Below, one piece after another: positions 50,721-63,200 of a stretch of 64,000 nt of DNA. The position numbers and the translations under genes were made by a program. Under the pieces are notes generated by a model. The model saw nothing but the letters and a program-made list of their open reading frames with translations, made no database searches and was not told the DNA's origin. The DNA is from Circinella minor (Eukaryota > Mucoromycota > Mucoromycetes > Mucorales > Lichtheimiaceae), in NCBI GenBank assembly GCA_016758965.1, contig JAEPRB010000017.1, positions 186,001 through 250,000 of the forward strand, in the 5' to 3' direction. Numbering within the stretch: the first letter of the stretch is position 1; every line of letters begins with the position of its first letter.

Positions 50721-51810
50721 CCTAAAAGTATACTTTGAACAAAAAGTTATATACAAAAGATATCATTCGCCATTGTAACACAGTATTAGTTCGCTGTATT
50801 GTTGTATTAATGATATCAGGCAGAAGTACTTCCTTCTCTTCTTTACGTCTATACCTTTTTTTAATTTTTTTTTTTGAAAAAGTGTCTCGACTTGACTCAT
50901 TTATTCGTTGCATCTCGAATTTATCCAGGCTACTATTTAGCACTAGTGGCTGGCGCTTCTCCACTTTATTTTGCGAGTAAATACTTGGTTGGAAATAGAC
51001 CTGTGAAAATATTTTTTAGGAGTATGAAAAGTACCTTTAGGATTCGGCTTGGTCTGTCTTGTTCAAATTTTATATTTTATTTAATTGTTCTGATATATAA
51101 AACAGCAATAGCTTCAAAAGGCACGTTGCAATTTGCATATTTGTCAAAGCCAGGTCCGAGTGAGAAGATAAAAAAAACCGCATATAATAGAAGGAAAATA
51201 TGAAGTTGGATAGGGGAGGGAAGACTAATTCGGAGGAGAGATAATAGTGCTGGATGATAGAGGTAGTGGTGATCAAAGAAGAACGGATGTTAATGGGTGT
51301 ACTACTTTTTTTATAACTTTTTAGAGGCTCACTTGAGGTGTATGCATAAAAATTATTCAAAATATCAAGAGATATAGTAAAATATGTAGTGTTGAAGCGT
51401 TCAATGTGTGATTGAAGTACTTCGTATAAATGTATAAAATAAAGAAGAAATAATATACCATGTGATTGTATTTAAGTAATAAATTATATGAAATGGAATA
51501 TAAATATGATTGTGGGAGTTCTTATATCCAGGAATATTACGTCTGAATCCACAAAAGAGAAATCTTATAATGAGTTTAAGAGGCTTTATGCTCAAAGAAA
51601 ACTATTGTCAGGTCAATTATTTAATTGTTTAAAAGACTAAAAGATTTAAAGGTAAAAATAGAACTAAAGAACTGAATTTTATTTGAAATAATTTAGGGGT
51701 ATTTATACTAATTGCTTCGTCGTAAAAGTGTCGTAGCTTCGACAGAAAAGTGTCGCAGCATGCTCCAATAATATCACGTAATTTGGTACTTTGTGATACC
51801 TTTATCGGTG

Positions 51811-51950
51811 ATATAATAATAATAATAATAATGATAATAATGATAATAATGATAATAATAATAATAATGATAATAATGATAATAATGATAATAATAATAA
51901 TAATGATAATAATGATAATGATAATGATAATAGTAATAATAATAATAATA
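51811..51950. repeat. AT-rich tandem repeat built of AATAATG/AATAAT units
   Basis: About 140 bp of TAA units interrupted by ATG, so that runs of AATAAT and GATAAT alternate. It opens a long Ile/Met-only reading frame, which is an artefact of the repeat. Confidence 0.9.
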
Positions 51951-52787
51951 GTGGTAAAGAATAAATATAATAATGATGAGGGTAATTTTGTTGATATAAA
52001 AATGTCTTTAATTTTTATACGTTACAGTGTGTCTGAGCTTAATCCATAGCAGAAAAAGATGAACAAAACAAATGATACTTATATGAAATAATCGCATTGG
52101 ACTTTAATATGACAAGAAGAAATGAATCTTTTTTATACAGTATAAACCACATGTACATGTAATAAGTTTATACTCATTTAATTAAGCAGATGTAAATACC
52201 AACTACACTTACTACTGGAGAATATTAGAACCTACTCCTCGTACTTGCATTTGCTTCTTTTTCGGTAGAATAACATAACCTGGTTTCGTTCCTGATTGAA
52301 GAAGGTATTTGTAAATATCCTTTCTTTAAAGTAGCGTAGAGAATATTTTAACATAATTTCTATTATAACTAGCAAATAACAACTGATGGGATATATTTAC
52401 ACTGATCCACACTTATGGATCATACAGGCTAAAGAGTAGATTACATGTTCATCACCCTTTGTTCTCAGAAGCGACAACAAAAAAAAACCTATATTTACGG
52501 AATGTACACATGTAGGAAATACTTTATCGAATTTAAAAGCGTTACGAAGGTCTTCTATTAATATCAAACACTGTCATTTTTTATGCCAAAAGTAGAATTT
52601 GTAAATAGCATAATAATTTCTGTATATCAAATTGTTCAGGTATATTTTTTCTCCTTGAAGCCGAAACCAGTCTAAAAAACCAAAATTTTTATGCAAAGAC
52701 TTTTCTTTATTTACAATAGGAATTATCCAATAGGATGATTTCCCGAAACAGTTCCGCGGAAGGAAGCTAATATATTTTATTTTATTT

Positions 52788-54797
52788 TTATCCAGCTATA
52801 ATTCCACCAGCTTTCTGACGGTGAGATGGATGGTGTACCTTATTATTATGATGATGTTGACGATTCTTTTGGCGATTTTTCTTTTTCTTTTTATGGTGTT
52901 GTTGTTTACGTGTCATTCTAGCCATTTCCCATTCAATTTGCTTATGTTCATCCAATTGTTCAAGCATACCTTCTGCCTTCTTGACTAGTGCTCTACGCTC
53001 ACCTCTAATTCCTTCATCACCATTGGATTCGATAGTATCTAACTTTAACATTAAACGCATAATTTCATCTTCACACCCAAGAAATTGTCGGTTGCTGGGG
53101 GTTCTCGCAGTTACTTGTAAAGTTCCAGACTGGTTTTCGAAATGAAGCGGTGTTTTCAGTACAGTTGCCAAGCGAGTAGCTTTAATTTCTTCTAATAAGT
53201 GATCGACTTTTTGTAACTCTTCATATTTAGCTGGATCAGCAGGTGGAACGTTACGTTTTTGTTGTTCTGCAATTTTATGGACAAGGTTTTCGCTGGGTTG
53301 TTCATGGTGGTGTTGTTGATTATGATGATGGTGATGGGTTATCGGAATACTAGCTGGTTCATCATCATCATCAGCAGTGGTGGTTGGTTGCGGAGTAGGT
53401 TCTGCTTCTGTAACAACTTGCTTTGGCTCAAACAGATTCATAGCATCATTTTCGTCATCGTCATCGTCATCGTCATTGTCTTCATTGTCTTCATTGTCTT
53501 CTTTGTTATTGGCGGAATTAATAATTTCCTTTTCATTATTACTCATATGCGGGAAAGAGTGTTCCTGGTTCGTCATAGTTGTAGTTGGATCTGAGCTTTC
53601 ATCGGAGACAAGCTCATTCAACAAATCCTTTAGATTTAAGACCCGATTTTGTAGCGGAGGGTCCACCTCTTCTTGCTTAACGTCATTTTGATTTACACCA
53701 ACTTTTTGTGGGTTATCCCAATTTTCCATATATGGTTGCTCGGGGACACCCGCACGGTTGCTTTTGTCGATCACGTTAACCACTTCCGGTTCTCTGACCT
53801 CTTGTTGTTGGTGAGCTGCTGCCTGTCTTTGGAAGACCTTGCTCACATCGTCATTAATCAAATTATCATAATAGTCGTCGTTATTCTGATTATTTGATTG
53901 AAGACCCGTAGTTACTGGTCCTTGTTCTTGTTGATTTGGATTAAATGTTGATTCTTCGCTATTCTTTTCCATTTTTTTTTCTCCCTCTTCATGGTGTTTT
54001 TCTTCTAGTTTTTCATGCTTTTTTTCTTCATGCTCTTTTTCTTTAAGCTCTTTTTCTTCAAGATTCTCTTTTTGTCCCATTAGATTCTGTTCAGGTTTAT
54101 CTTGCTCTTGCTGTTCATCTTGTAAATGTGTAATGTAGTTCCAAAGATCAGAAGCCTCTTCTTCATCTTGAGCATCATTGAGTTGCTGGGGCTCCTCTTG
54201 TTGCGGAGGAGTAGGTTGGTGCTGAGATTCTTGTTGTTTCACTTGATGTTCGAGCTGGCCACTAAATAAAAGGCGGAGAAGTTCAGACAGTTGGTTCGCA
54301 TGAAATTCTTCAAAACCCTTGTCCTCGCTACTATCATCATTATCATTATCATCATCATCTTTCTCTTCTTCTTCTTGAAGCTGTTGTTGTTGTTGTTGTT
54401 GTTGTTGTTGCAATTTTATTTGTCGCTTAAGCTCTTGTCGTTGTTCTTCACTTTGAAGGTATTGCTGGCGAATGGTATCTGCACGTCGTTGTTCAATGGC
54501 GGATGCCAAACATTGACGATAAAAAACATCTTCAACAGCGGCGATCATTGCTTGATTCCGATAATGGTTCATGTAGCGTTGCATCCGATATGCCCGTTCT
54601 CGGCGATAATTCTCCTTGAGTATTTTAAGGTTTTGCATTGCACGAGCAAGTCGATATTGCTGTTCACGTCGCTTTTGAAGCGCTTCCTTATGTTGCATGT
54701 GCTGTTGGAAAGCATTTTCCCGTCTTCTTTGCTCATATTTGAGTAATGCTTGGATTTGTAAATAGTCATCAAGTGTACAATAATTAAACAATATCAT
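52788..54797 (-). CDS. BAG-domain protein with long charged low-complexity middle
   Basis: A single exon of 669 residues from the ATG at 54797. The N-terminal about 130 residues are an Arg/Gln/Glu-rich helix (YEQRRRENAFQQHMQHKEAL onward). A Gln run, acidic stretches, and a Lys/Glu repeat (EEKELKEKEHEEKKHEKLEEKH) fill the middle. A BAG domain lies near the C-terminus (about 535-635): VDHLLEEIKATRLATVLKTP, then LMLKLDTIESNGDEGIRGERRALVKKAEGMLEQLDEH. BAG domains bind the Hsp70 ATPase domain and promote nucleotide release. The protein ends in a basic His/Lys/Arg tail. The exact start is uncertain: the sequence just upstream contains splice-acceptor-like AG sites, so a first exon could lie further upstream. 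It is divergent from the PEP carboxykinase gene. Confidence 0.8.
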   Translation of the reverse strand: MILFNYCTLDDYLQIQALLKYEQRRRENAFQQHMQHKEALQKRREQQYRLARAMQNLKILKENYRRERAYRMQRYMNHYRNQAMIAAVEDVFYRQCLASAIEQRRADTIRQQYLQSEEQRQELKRQIKLQQQQQQQQQQLQEEEEKDDDDNDNDDSSEDKGFEEFHANQLSELLRLLFSGQLEHQVKQQESQHQPTPPQQEEPQQLNDAQDEEEASDLWNYITHLQDEQQEQDKPEQNLMGQKENLEEKELKEKEHEEKKHEKLEEKHHEEGEKKMEKNSEESTFNPNQQEQGPVTTGLQSNNQNNDDYYDNLINDDVSKVFQRQAAAHQQQEVREPEVVNVIDKSNRAGVPEQPYMENWDNPQKVGVNQNDVKQEEVDPPLQNRVLNLKDLLNELVSDESSDPTTTMTNQEHSFPHMSNNEKEIINSANNKEDNEDNEDNDDDDDDDENDAMNLFEPKQVVTEAEPTPQPTTTADDDDEPASIPITHHHHHNQQHHHEQPSENLVHKIAEQQKRNVPPADPAKYEELQKVDHLLEEIKATRLATVLKTPLHFENQSGTLQVTARTPSNRQFLGCEDEIMRLMLKLDTIESNGDEGIRGERRALVKKAEGMLEQLDEHKQIEWEMARMTRKQQHHKKKKKNRQKNRQHHHNNKVHHPSHRQKAGGIIAG

Positions 54798-55246
54798 TAC
54801 TGGAGTATTATTTAGAAAAAAAAATAACAATGAGAACTAACAATGAAAAAAATAATATATAAACTAAGAATTAATGAAAAGAAAATTTAATTGAAAAATA
54901 TAGAAGCATAACTCCCTAAATGCTTCCCTGAAGAGGACAGCGGTTTCAGTTAATTATGCAAAAAACATTAAAAGTTGACACAGCCAATAATAGCATCCCG
55001 CGGAATATTCTAAGTTGCTTTCCGTTCTCTATTCACATGGGCAAGCCATTTTTCGGGAGGATTGAGCGTCCTCCGACATGTCCCGAATTATTGCGGGGGA
55101 AAGATTGAAATTCCGGTTCCATATTCACGAGCTTAGACACTCCTTGATATTTTATATATAAACCCCACTTCCAGATACAAAGGAAAAAAAAATTATACCA
55201 CTTTATCTTTTTACACTTTTTTTAAGAAACATATATATTAAACAAC
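54798..55246. promoter_or_regulatory. Divergent promoter, BAG gene / PEP carboxykinase
   Basis: This 449-bp region is locally more GC-rich than other spacers. Seen directly: a CCAAT box (54984-54988), CCGCGG (54998-55003), an inverted repeat GGAGGA-N7-TCCTCC (55056-55074), CCG-N7-CCG (55073-55085), CCCG-N8-CGGG (55082-55097), and a TATA element (TATATATAAA, 55153-55162) about 85 bp before the PEP carboxykinase ATG. CCG-N7-CCG equals the AcuK/AcuM site as I recall it from Aspergillus nidulans. This clustering of inverted CGG-type sites suggests control by zinc-cluster factors, as expected for a gluconeogenic gene. Confidence 0.65.
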
Positions 55247-57200
55247 ATGGTTGGTTCAAGACCCGGATCTCCTTTTGGACGCCCCTCAAGCTCTGCTTCT
55301 CGCACTAAGGTTGAAGAAGAATTGCATGAATATGCTGGTATTGATTATGATAAGGTAGGAAAAAAAAAAGGCTCATTGATCTGTTTATTTTATACAATAA
55401 GTTACTATGACAATAAGTTCTGACATTTCTTTTATTTGATTTGCATATAGGTTACCATCAAACGTAATCCTTCTGTTGCTGTTCTTTATGAAGAAGCTTT
55501 AACTTATGAAGAAGGTACTGTGATCTCTTCTGCTGGTGCTTTGTGTGCCTACTCTGGAAAGAAGACTGGACGTTCACCCAAGGACAAGCGTATTGTTCGC
55601 GAAGAAACTTCTGAAAAGGATATCTGGTGGGGACCTGTCAACACTCCTCTTGATGAAAAGGTCTTTTTAATTAACCGTGAACGTGCCGTCGACTACCTCA
55701 ACACACGTCCTCGTTTATATGTCTTTGATGGTTTCGCTGGTTGGGACCCCAAATACCGCAAGAAGATCCGTGTTGTCGCCTCCCGTGCTTACCATTTATT
55801 GTTCATGCGCAACATGTTGATTCGTCCTACTGAAGAAGAATTGGAAAATTTTGGTACTCCCGATTTCACTATTTTCAATGCCGGCGAATTCCCTGCTAAC
55901 CGTTATACTACTGGTATGACTTCCACTACTTCCGTCTCCGTTAATTTCAAGCTTGGCGAAATGGTGATCTTGGGTACTCAATACGCTGGTGAAATGAAGA
56001 AGGGTATTTTCTCTGTCATGCACTATCTTATGCCTAAGGCTGGTGTCTTATCCCTTCATTCTTCCGCTAACGAAGGTCCTGATGGTGACGTTTCACTTTT
56101 CTTTGGTTTGTCTGGTACTGGCAAGACTACTCTTTCCGCTGATCCCAAGCGTGCCTTAATTGGTGATGACGAACACTGTTGGTCTGACTCTGGTGTCTTT
56201 AACATTGAAGGTGGTTGTTATGCCAAGTGTATCGACTTGTCTGGTGAAAAGGAACCCGATATTTTCAATGCCATCAAGTTCGGTTCCGTTTTGGAAAACG
56301 TTGTCTTGGATGAAGAATCTCGTGTTGTTGATTATTCTGACGATTTCTTGACTGAAAACACTCGTGCTTCTTACCCTATCTGTAAGTATTTTTTTTTTTG
56401 TTGCATGGGTTCAAATTATATGGATCAAATTGGATGGATCAAACTGGATGGATCAAACCGGATGGATTTATATCTAAAAATAAAAGGGGCGCAATTGCGA
56501 GAATTCAATGGAGGAAAGGACATGGAAATGGGAAAAAAAGGTTCGGTTTTACTAAATGAATTATTTGCATTTTATTTAATTAGATCATATTCCTAATGCT
56601 AAGATTCCTTGTATGGGTGGCCATCCCAAGAACATTATCTTGTTGACTTGTGATGCTTTCGGTGTCTTACCACCAGTCTCCAAGTTGACTGCTGAACAAG
56701 CCATGTACCATTTCATCTCTGGTTACACCACAAAGGTTCCTGGCACTGAAGACGGTATTGTTGAACCTCAACCTACCTTCTCTGCCTGCTTCGGTGCTCC
56801 CTTCTTGATCTTGCATCCTCAACGTTATGCTTCTATGTTAGCTGAAAAGATGTCTCAACACAAGGCCGATGCTTGGTTGATTAACACCGGCTGGATCGGT
56901 GGTAAGGCCGGCGTTGCTAAACGTTGTCCATTGAAGTACACTCGTGCTATCTTAGACTCTATCCACAGTGGTGAGTTGGCACAAGCAGAATTTGAAAACT
57001 ACGATATCTTTAACTTGCAAGTTCCCAAGAAGGTTTCCAATGTTCCTGATGAAATGTTGGATCCTCGTAAGGCATGGATGGGTTCTGCTGATGAATTCAG
57101 TGCATCACTCAAGAGCGTCGCTTCCATGTTCACTGAAAATTTCAAGACCTTTGCTGAAGGAGCTACTCCCGAAACTTTGGCTGCTGGCCCCAAGATCTAA
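55247..57200 (+). CDS. PCK1: ATP-dependent phosphoenolpyruvate carboxykinase
   Basis: Three exons, 55247-55354, 55451-56381 and 56584-57200, give 551 residues. The cytosolic enzyme converts oxaloacetate plus ATP to PEP and CO2, the first committed step of gluconeogenesis. Visible motifs: [16 protein letters not shown] (substrate site), [23 protein letters not shown], the P-loop [12 protein letters not shown] (around 254-265), the metal-binding GDDEHCW after it, and the adenine-binding [14 protein letters not shown], which is joined across intron 2. Codon use is visibly more biased (GGT, GTC, AAG, CTT) than in neighbours, as for highly expressed genes. The promoter has a TATA box. Intron 2 (56382-56583, 202 nt) is longer than usual here and holds a tandem repeat. 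The N-terminal [16 protein letters not shown] extension resembles that of fungal PEP carboxykinases. Confidence 0.97.
56421..56466. repeat. 14-bp minisatellite in PEP carboxykinase intron 2
   Basis: Three near-perfect tandem copies of TGGATCAAANYGGA (56421-56434, 56435-56448, 56449-56462) plus a partial TGGA. They differ only at the two bases before GGA. The tract lies inside the intron and does not affect the protein. Confidence 0.9.
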
Positions 57201-60200
57201 ATAGCATAAAATCTTTTCATATATAACTTTTTCTTCCATCTGCATATCCATGAACAAATTAGCACACCAATCAATTTTCCATTTAAAGAAAAATCCCCCC
57301 TCAATAGCCCCACAGTTCCTTATATTTTCCGATTTTGTATCATATCCATATTTTTTACCGTTTTCTTTTTCTTTTCATTTTAAAATGAAATAAATTTACA
57401 AGCTTTTCACAAAAAAAAAAGAATCATGACTTTTATTTGAATTGATGATATATAATCATGAAAAAGCATGAAGATTAATAGAAATTTGTGGAACTTGGAA
57501 ATAATAAAGCCTTGTTACACATGAGCTTAATCGAGCTAGTTCAAACATATCTTCATGCAGCTCTGTGACACATATAGTGTTCAATTGTGATTTATTGATC
57601 AAATATATTTTTTATATAATACACGTTATATTACTGCTATATTACAATGTAACCGTCTTACTTTTTTTCTAAGCTGTCCCTGTCTTGTATTAGTACGTAC
57701 TGTCACATTATTTATTCCTCGCTTTACCAAATAAATAAAATAAACTAAAGTTTGGATATCTCCAACCTAAAACTTTATAACCACAGTTTGTACATTACAC
57801 ATTCTTCAAAAGATGGTAACAATAAGAGTACGATGGGGTGCGCTGTAGTTTTTTTTATCTAATTATTAGGAAAGAGCAATATAATTCATCGAGATATCAG
57901 CTATCCACTTTTTTCTGTATGTGTTTGGTATGAAAAGCGTTCAAGTATATATGAATACATGTATCATGAGGATAACACTGCTTATCCATGCTGTAATTTA
58001 GTTTGAACAATCGTTATTTGATTTGTACGTATGGTACACTTAAATTAACTATTCCTTGCCTTTTAATCCATCTATATACCAACTCAATACGGAACTTGAG
58101 ACGCATATTGTGTGCAAACCATACTACTCGATAGTAGTTGCGAGATGCAGATTGAAGCTGTACGTATCTCTGCTCAAATTGAAAAAACTAACTAGTATTC
58201 TATATACGTATCTTGAACGATAGTACATTTATTTATAATTCTGTTTATATTTTACTTTTGAACTTTTTAATTTCTTCTTTTCTGCTCTTTTTCATTGTAA
58301 TAAAAAAAAGAATTATATAATTGCACGATAAAACTATCACAACAAATAATTTAACTTCCTTTTTGTATCCTACCAGGACGGTTGAAAAGGTGAGTCTTGC
58401 GTTGCCATGCTTTTAAAGTAATGTGATGGATGGTCTGGTGTAGAAAATTTTTGTAAACGGTGTAACCTGCACATATTAATTTTTATTGCGCTTGTACAAA
58501 AGGAGACTGATGTCCCAATGTGTTGGGGGTCAAAAGAATTTCCCCAATGTATCGCGGGAAAGAAAAATCTCTTTTTCAGTGTTCATGAATATGAAATCAT
58601 CAAAATCAGCATTAATTTGTCACTTACCCCGCTCTGAGTGTTTTATTTTTTTTTCAAGAATCATCTGATATACACCAAGTAATTTACATCAATATTTCGT
58701 CAGAAAATCTTTTTATACATATCTTTTTGCTAATAAACACCACACCCAGCTCTTAACATGTTCTCATTATCATAATTATATACGGCAACTCACTCTTTTT
58801 TGGTTGCTACAGTGATAAATCAGTTCGATAAGAATATGCTAAATATAGCGTTAACATATACAAAGAAGGGTAAACACATTTTCAATAAAAGTGACCAGTG
58901 AAAAATATAAATAAGAGAAAAAAAGTTCTAACCACAAATGTAACGAAGCCAAAATGTTAGTAACAACAAACAAGAATAAACTAAATAGGCTTAGAACGTA
59001 ATAACTGGTTTGGACCGACAGGATGGATTAGGGTAGTAAAACAGGTGAGATGCAGGATGCGCACATACCTGTTGATTAACCCAATGTCAATAATTTGTAC
59101 AAGAAGGATCAAGCAATCTTATCACGAGGTTATCTTTTATATGTGCACCGCTTTTTTTTTTCATGTAAAAATATGATTCATTAACCCTCTTTTTTTTTAT
59201 ATTTTAGAAAATGAACCAGTATACATTTTTTATAATCTGGAAACTAATTATAGTTATGAAATACAAGTCGAAATCTATACTATTATTTAGGTTTCGTTTA
59301 ATAATACGGATGCAACGTAGTGGCTATTACGAGATAATTTTCTTTGCTAATAATTATTCTTAACACTAGTGTTCAAAGATTTTTATTTATTGGTAGATAT
59401 AATTTGGTACAAGAAGATAAAGATGATGATATATCCACGCCATATACAGTAGTATGATACAAGAAAAAAAAAAGGAAAAGAAAGAAAAAAACTTTTTCGG
59501 CTAAATATTAGATTCCCAAGTTGATTCGGAACTTCGGAAGCGCGAAAAAGAAAGAGTGGAGAAAAGAAAAACTAGTCTGCTTGTACAAAGTAGCCCAAAT
59601 CCCTTGTGTTATGTAGTGCATCATCCTTATATGTAATAGGAATCTAGATGCGCTTATTTCAGAATGATAATGAGAATTTTATATACTCCTTTGTTACTCA
59701 CCTTTAATCTTCTTATTCTCATTATCAATCAGGGAAGCAATTTATCTCGATACTAAAATTCTGAATACGTAATTATTAGTTTAATCTTGCTTTTAAGGGG
59801 AAAGTAACGACGTACAGTTAATGATGAATAATAGAAAATGGTATTGTTAGTATAACACTGCAAAAAAAAAAAAAAGTCTATTTTCTTGATTAATTTTTTT
59901 TTCTTTTGTTTCTCCCTTTTCATGAAAAAAGATAAATCATATTGGTTAATCGATTGACGATCATAAAATGAACAACCATCATGAAATGATACATACAAAC
60001 ACCATACATGGTAGTATAACGATACAGACAGGATTAGAAACTATGGCGTGAAATATCTTTCTCCATTTTTAAAACATAAATATAGAAGAGTACTCTTTTC
60101 TTTGAAAATGAGGAAGACTTGTGAGAATGCTAGAAGGGGGATCTACCATCATTTAATATACAGTGCACAGATAATATGTACGAATCCAATATGTCTCATA

Positions 60201-63200
60201 CGCACACATATCAATAAAAAAGACTGAGTGGAAAATTCTTGAGAATTTATAGTTTCTATAGAATGTTATGATAGTGTCATAACATAACAAGATTGTTTTC
60301 TATTTTTTTTTTGTCTATTTATTATCTCGACATATGGATATTTTAGTAGTACAGTAATATTTTTTTTTTCGTTTTCCACATTTAATATATTTATGTATAC
60401 GTATGATAGAACAGATAAATTCTTAGCATGAACCATCATTAAGACTATAAAAATCATTCGATGCGTATTGGCAAAACAGTATTAAATAAATTTTAATGAA
60501 CTAGTTGATTTTTATTTTGTACAGTGAGAAAAGGTAAGTGATTCATTTAAATAAAATGCAAAGAGCCAAAATATTAATATGAACTGGATCTCAATAAAAA
60601 AAGAGTTTGTGTACTACTAAATGTCTAGTAAAAGATATATTTTTAGATTATTATACATGTATTATAAAAAAAAAAAGAAGAATGTGACTATGAGAAAAGG
60701 TTTTTATTAAATTTAACACTAGTAGCGAGATTCCATTATCATTATAGATGAAAAAAACAAGAATGTTAGGTGTGTCATTTTATTAATAATTCAATGTAAA
60801 ACTAAGTAATTATGCTTTTCTTTTCACCACTTTGATTCATCTTCCCCTCCTTTTTTTTTTCTCGTTGACAAAGAAAATAAACATACACACACATGCACGC
60901 ACACATTTTTCTTTTTGTCACACGTACGTACAAATAATAGTACATGAAACGTTAGATTGTTATCCCTTATTGATATACAGTTTACCTTCTCCTTGTGTAA
61001 TATATATATATATATATTTCACATAATATGTATGCACTTGCGCCTCATTAAGTTCTTATTTACCTAACAAATAAGAAGGTAAACTATTAAAAATTAATCT
61101 TCAATCCAGTTTAAATAAAAACATTCTAATTATTGAATTATATATTCATAATTAAATGATAGTATTTAGTTATAGTAACAGGGATAAAGAGATGATGATG
61201 GTTTTAACGCATTGAATATCAAGGGGATAAAAAATAAATTTTTTTGGAGGGAAGGGGGGAATATTATACAACTATGGGCATGCTGACAATGCGTTAGTCT
61301 CTACAACTAAAAAAAAAAAGTTACGTATATGTATTATCATGCTTTTGTTTCCATAAAAGTGTAATGATATAGAAATATATTATATCAATACTTTATACTT
61401 ACTTGATAGCTTTTAAATCTAGTACAATACTCAACACTTTTGCTATATATTGATCTGTTTGAAAGGTGGTTACGTATATAATAACTATGTATTATGTATA
61501 ATGGATATCGTCATCTCTCCTTCATTATATCTTGTGTTCTGTTTTCTCTCTCACCTCTTCAATAAACACATGGGCAGAAGAAATACGTATAACTCCAAAA
61601 CAACAAATTATTAGCTGAAGTTGTATCTAGAAGATATGGGAAGTAGGGGATGATTAATGAAAAAAAAAGTAACAAGGATTTGACAATGGAGCTCATTTTA
61701 TTATCTGTATAATGAATTAAAACGAGGTACTGCATTATCTTGATAATAATAACATAACATACCTACCGCAGACCCTTGATAGTTTAATTATATGATAACT
61801 CTAGTCAAGATTTTTTATATATCAAAGTTACTGTTTATCTATAAAACAACAAACAATTTCTGTGAAGACTTGAACGTTGAATAACAAACAAAAAAAAAAA
61901 AGACTACGTTTTATCATTATATTTGTATTAGTTACGTACTAACTAGAAACAGTATAATAATCCAGCACCATATTTGTTTGCTGATGTTTCTAAAAGTGAT
62001 TTTATCAAAATATGTAAAATAGAATGATAAAAGGAGGTCAAGGGGAGGGGGGGATGAATAAGTGAAAGGAGAGTTTATTAAAAAAAACCTACTAAATTGT
62101 TTTCTAATAATAAGGATGATTTTCTTAGAAAAACCAACAATTATATAGAAACCAATAGAAATATACCGAAAATTTTCATTCCAATTTGATTCATTTTATC
62201 CAAGGAAATCAAAAAGGAATCTAGAATGTCGCATTGAGATCTTGTTTTTATTATAAAAACATTAAAATGACGTATATTGTTTTGATACTTAAAAAACATA
62301 GTTTGCCAAGACGGGTTGTAAAATGCACATTTTTATTTTTATATAAATTATAATATTAGATAGGTACAGTACCCCATAATAAATTTTACAAATAAAAAAC
62401 GATCTTTCCATATCGAGTAGAAGCTACCTTACGATCGGGCTCTCATTAGAATAATTCTAAACTTCGGTCCATTATCCCTTCACCCCCTCCCAAGAAAAAA
62501 CCCCTTTACACTACTAACTTTATCTTCCTTCTCTCTCTCTCTCTCTTTATCATATTTTTATTTTATCTACTCACATACAATTGATTACGCAAAGATAAAA
62601 ATAAATTTCATAAAATAGGAAAAAAAAAATCTTTACTAAAAATGTAAATACACAAAAATAAAATAAAAACAGGGAGGGGTGATGGTGTGATAGTGTTTGG
62701 TTGACTTTTAAAAAGAGAAACCCGTTAATGTTGCAACATACAAGAAGGGTGAAAATAGAAAAAATGTATATTGTAAATGAAAAAAAAGGAAACTACCTGT
62801 TGCTTGTACGTAATTTTTTTAAGTGTGAAAAATGGCGTGCTGTATCGTATGTGTATGTGTAGTTTGATGTATAATTATTATGTATATGTATATATGAAAA
62901 AGGACGGGAGTTTTATTTTTTACATAATAATAATGTTTTCTTTATCGTTCGTCGTACTTGTGATTTGTATGTGTATGCGTGTACGTTGTATGTTCCCCGG
63001 AAAATAAATAAAGGAGAAAAAAAAAGAAAAAAAAGGGCATATATGCTTGTTATTGCTACTATTGTTGTTACTGTTGTATGGAATGATATATACTTGACTA
63101 TTTATATATAAGAATTATATGTGTTGTGAGTGTTTGATATGCATTTCTTTTTTTTTTGGGGGGGGGGGAAGAAAGAGAGAGAGAAAAAGAGAGCTAAAAA

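Larger units (their letters stand above)
48993..52787. other. Gene-free region of 3.8 kb with a transposon-like insertion and a trinucleotide-type repeat
   Basis: No credible gene between the HPP start and the BAG gene's stop. An inverted-repeat element (49991-50720) and a long ATAATG-type repeat (51811-51950) are listed separately. A pair AAAAGTGTCG(T/C)AGC repeats at about 51725-51763. A C run at 49493-49501 and a G run at 49629-49638 are also present. A frame at 50874-51203 has no recognisable family. Confidence 0.5.

Noticed and set aside
50722..51203. Overlapping frames on both strands, one reading SRIYPGYYLALVAGASPLYF
   Set aside because: It looks faintly protein-like but has no recognisable domain, no supporting splice sites and an equally long opposite-strand frame. 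A decayed gene fragment is possible but unsupported.
51750..52049. Open frame of 99 codons made almost only of Ile and Met
   Set aside because: It is the translation of the AATAATG repeat, with no family character.
53259..54746. Several plus-strand frames rich in Ile, Val and Ser
   Set aside because: They are opposite-strand shadows of the low-complexity BAG-domain gene.
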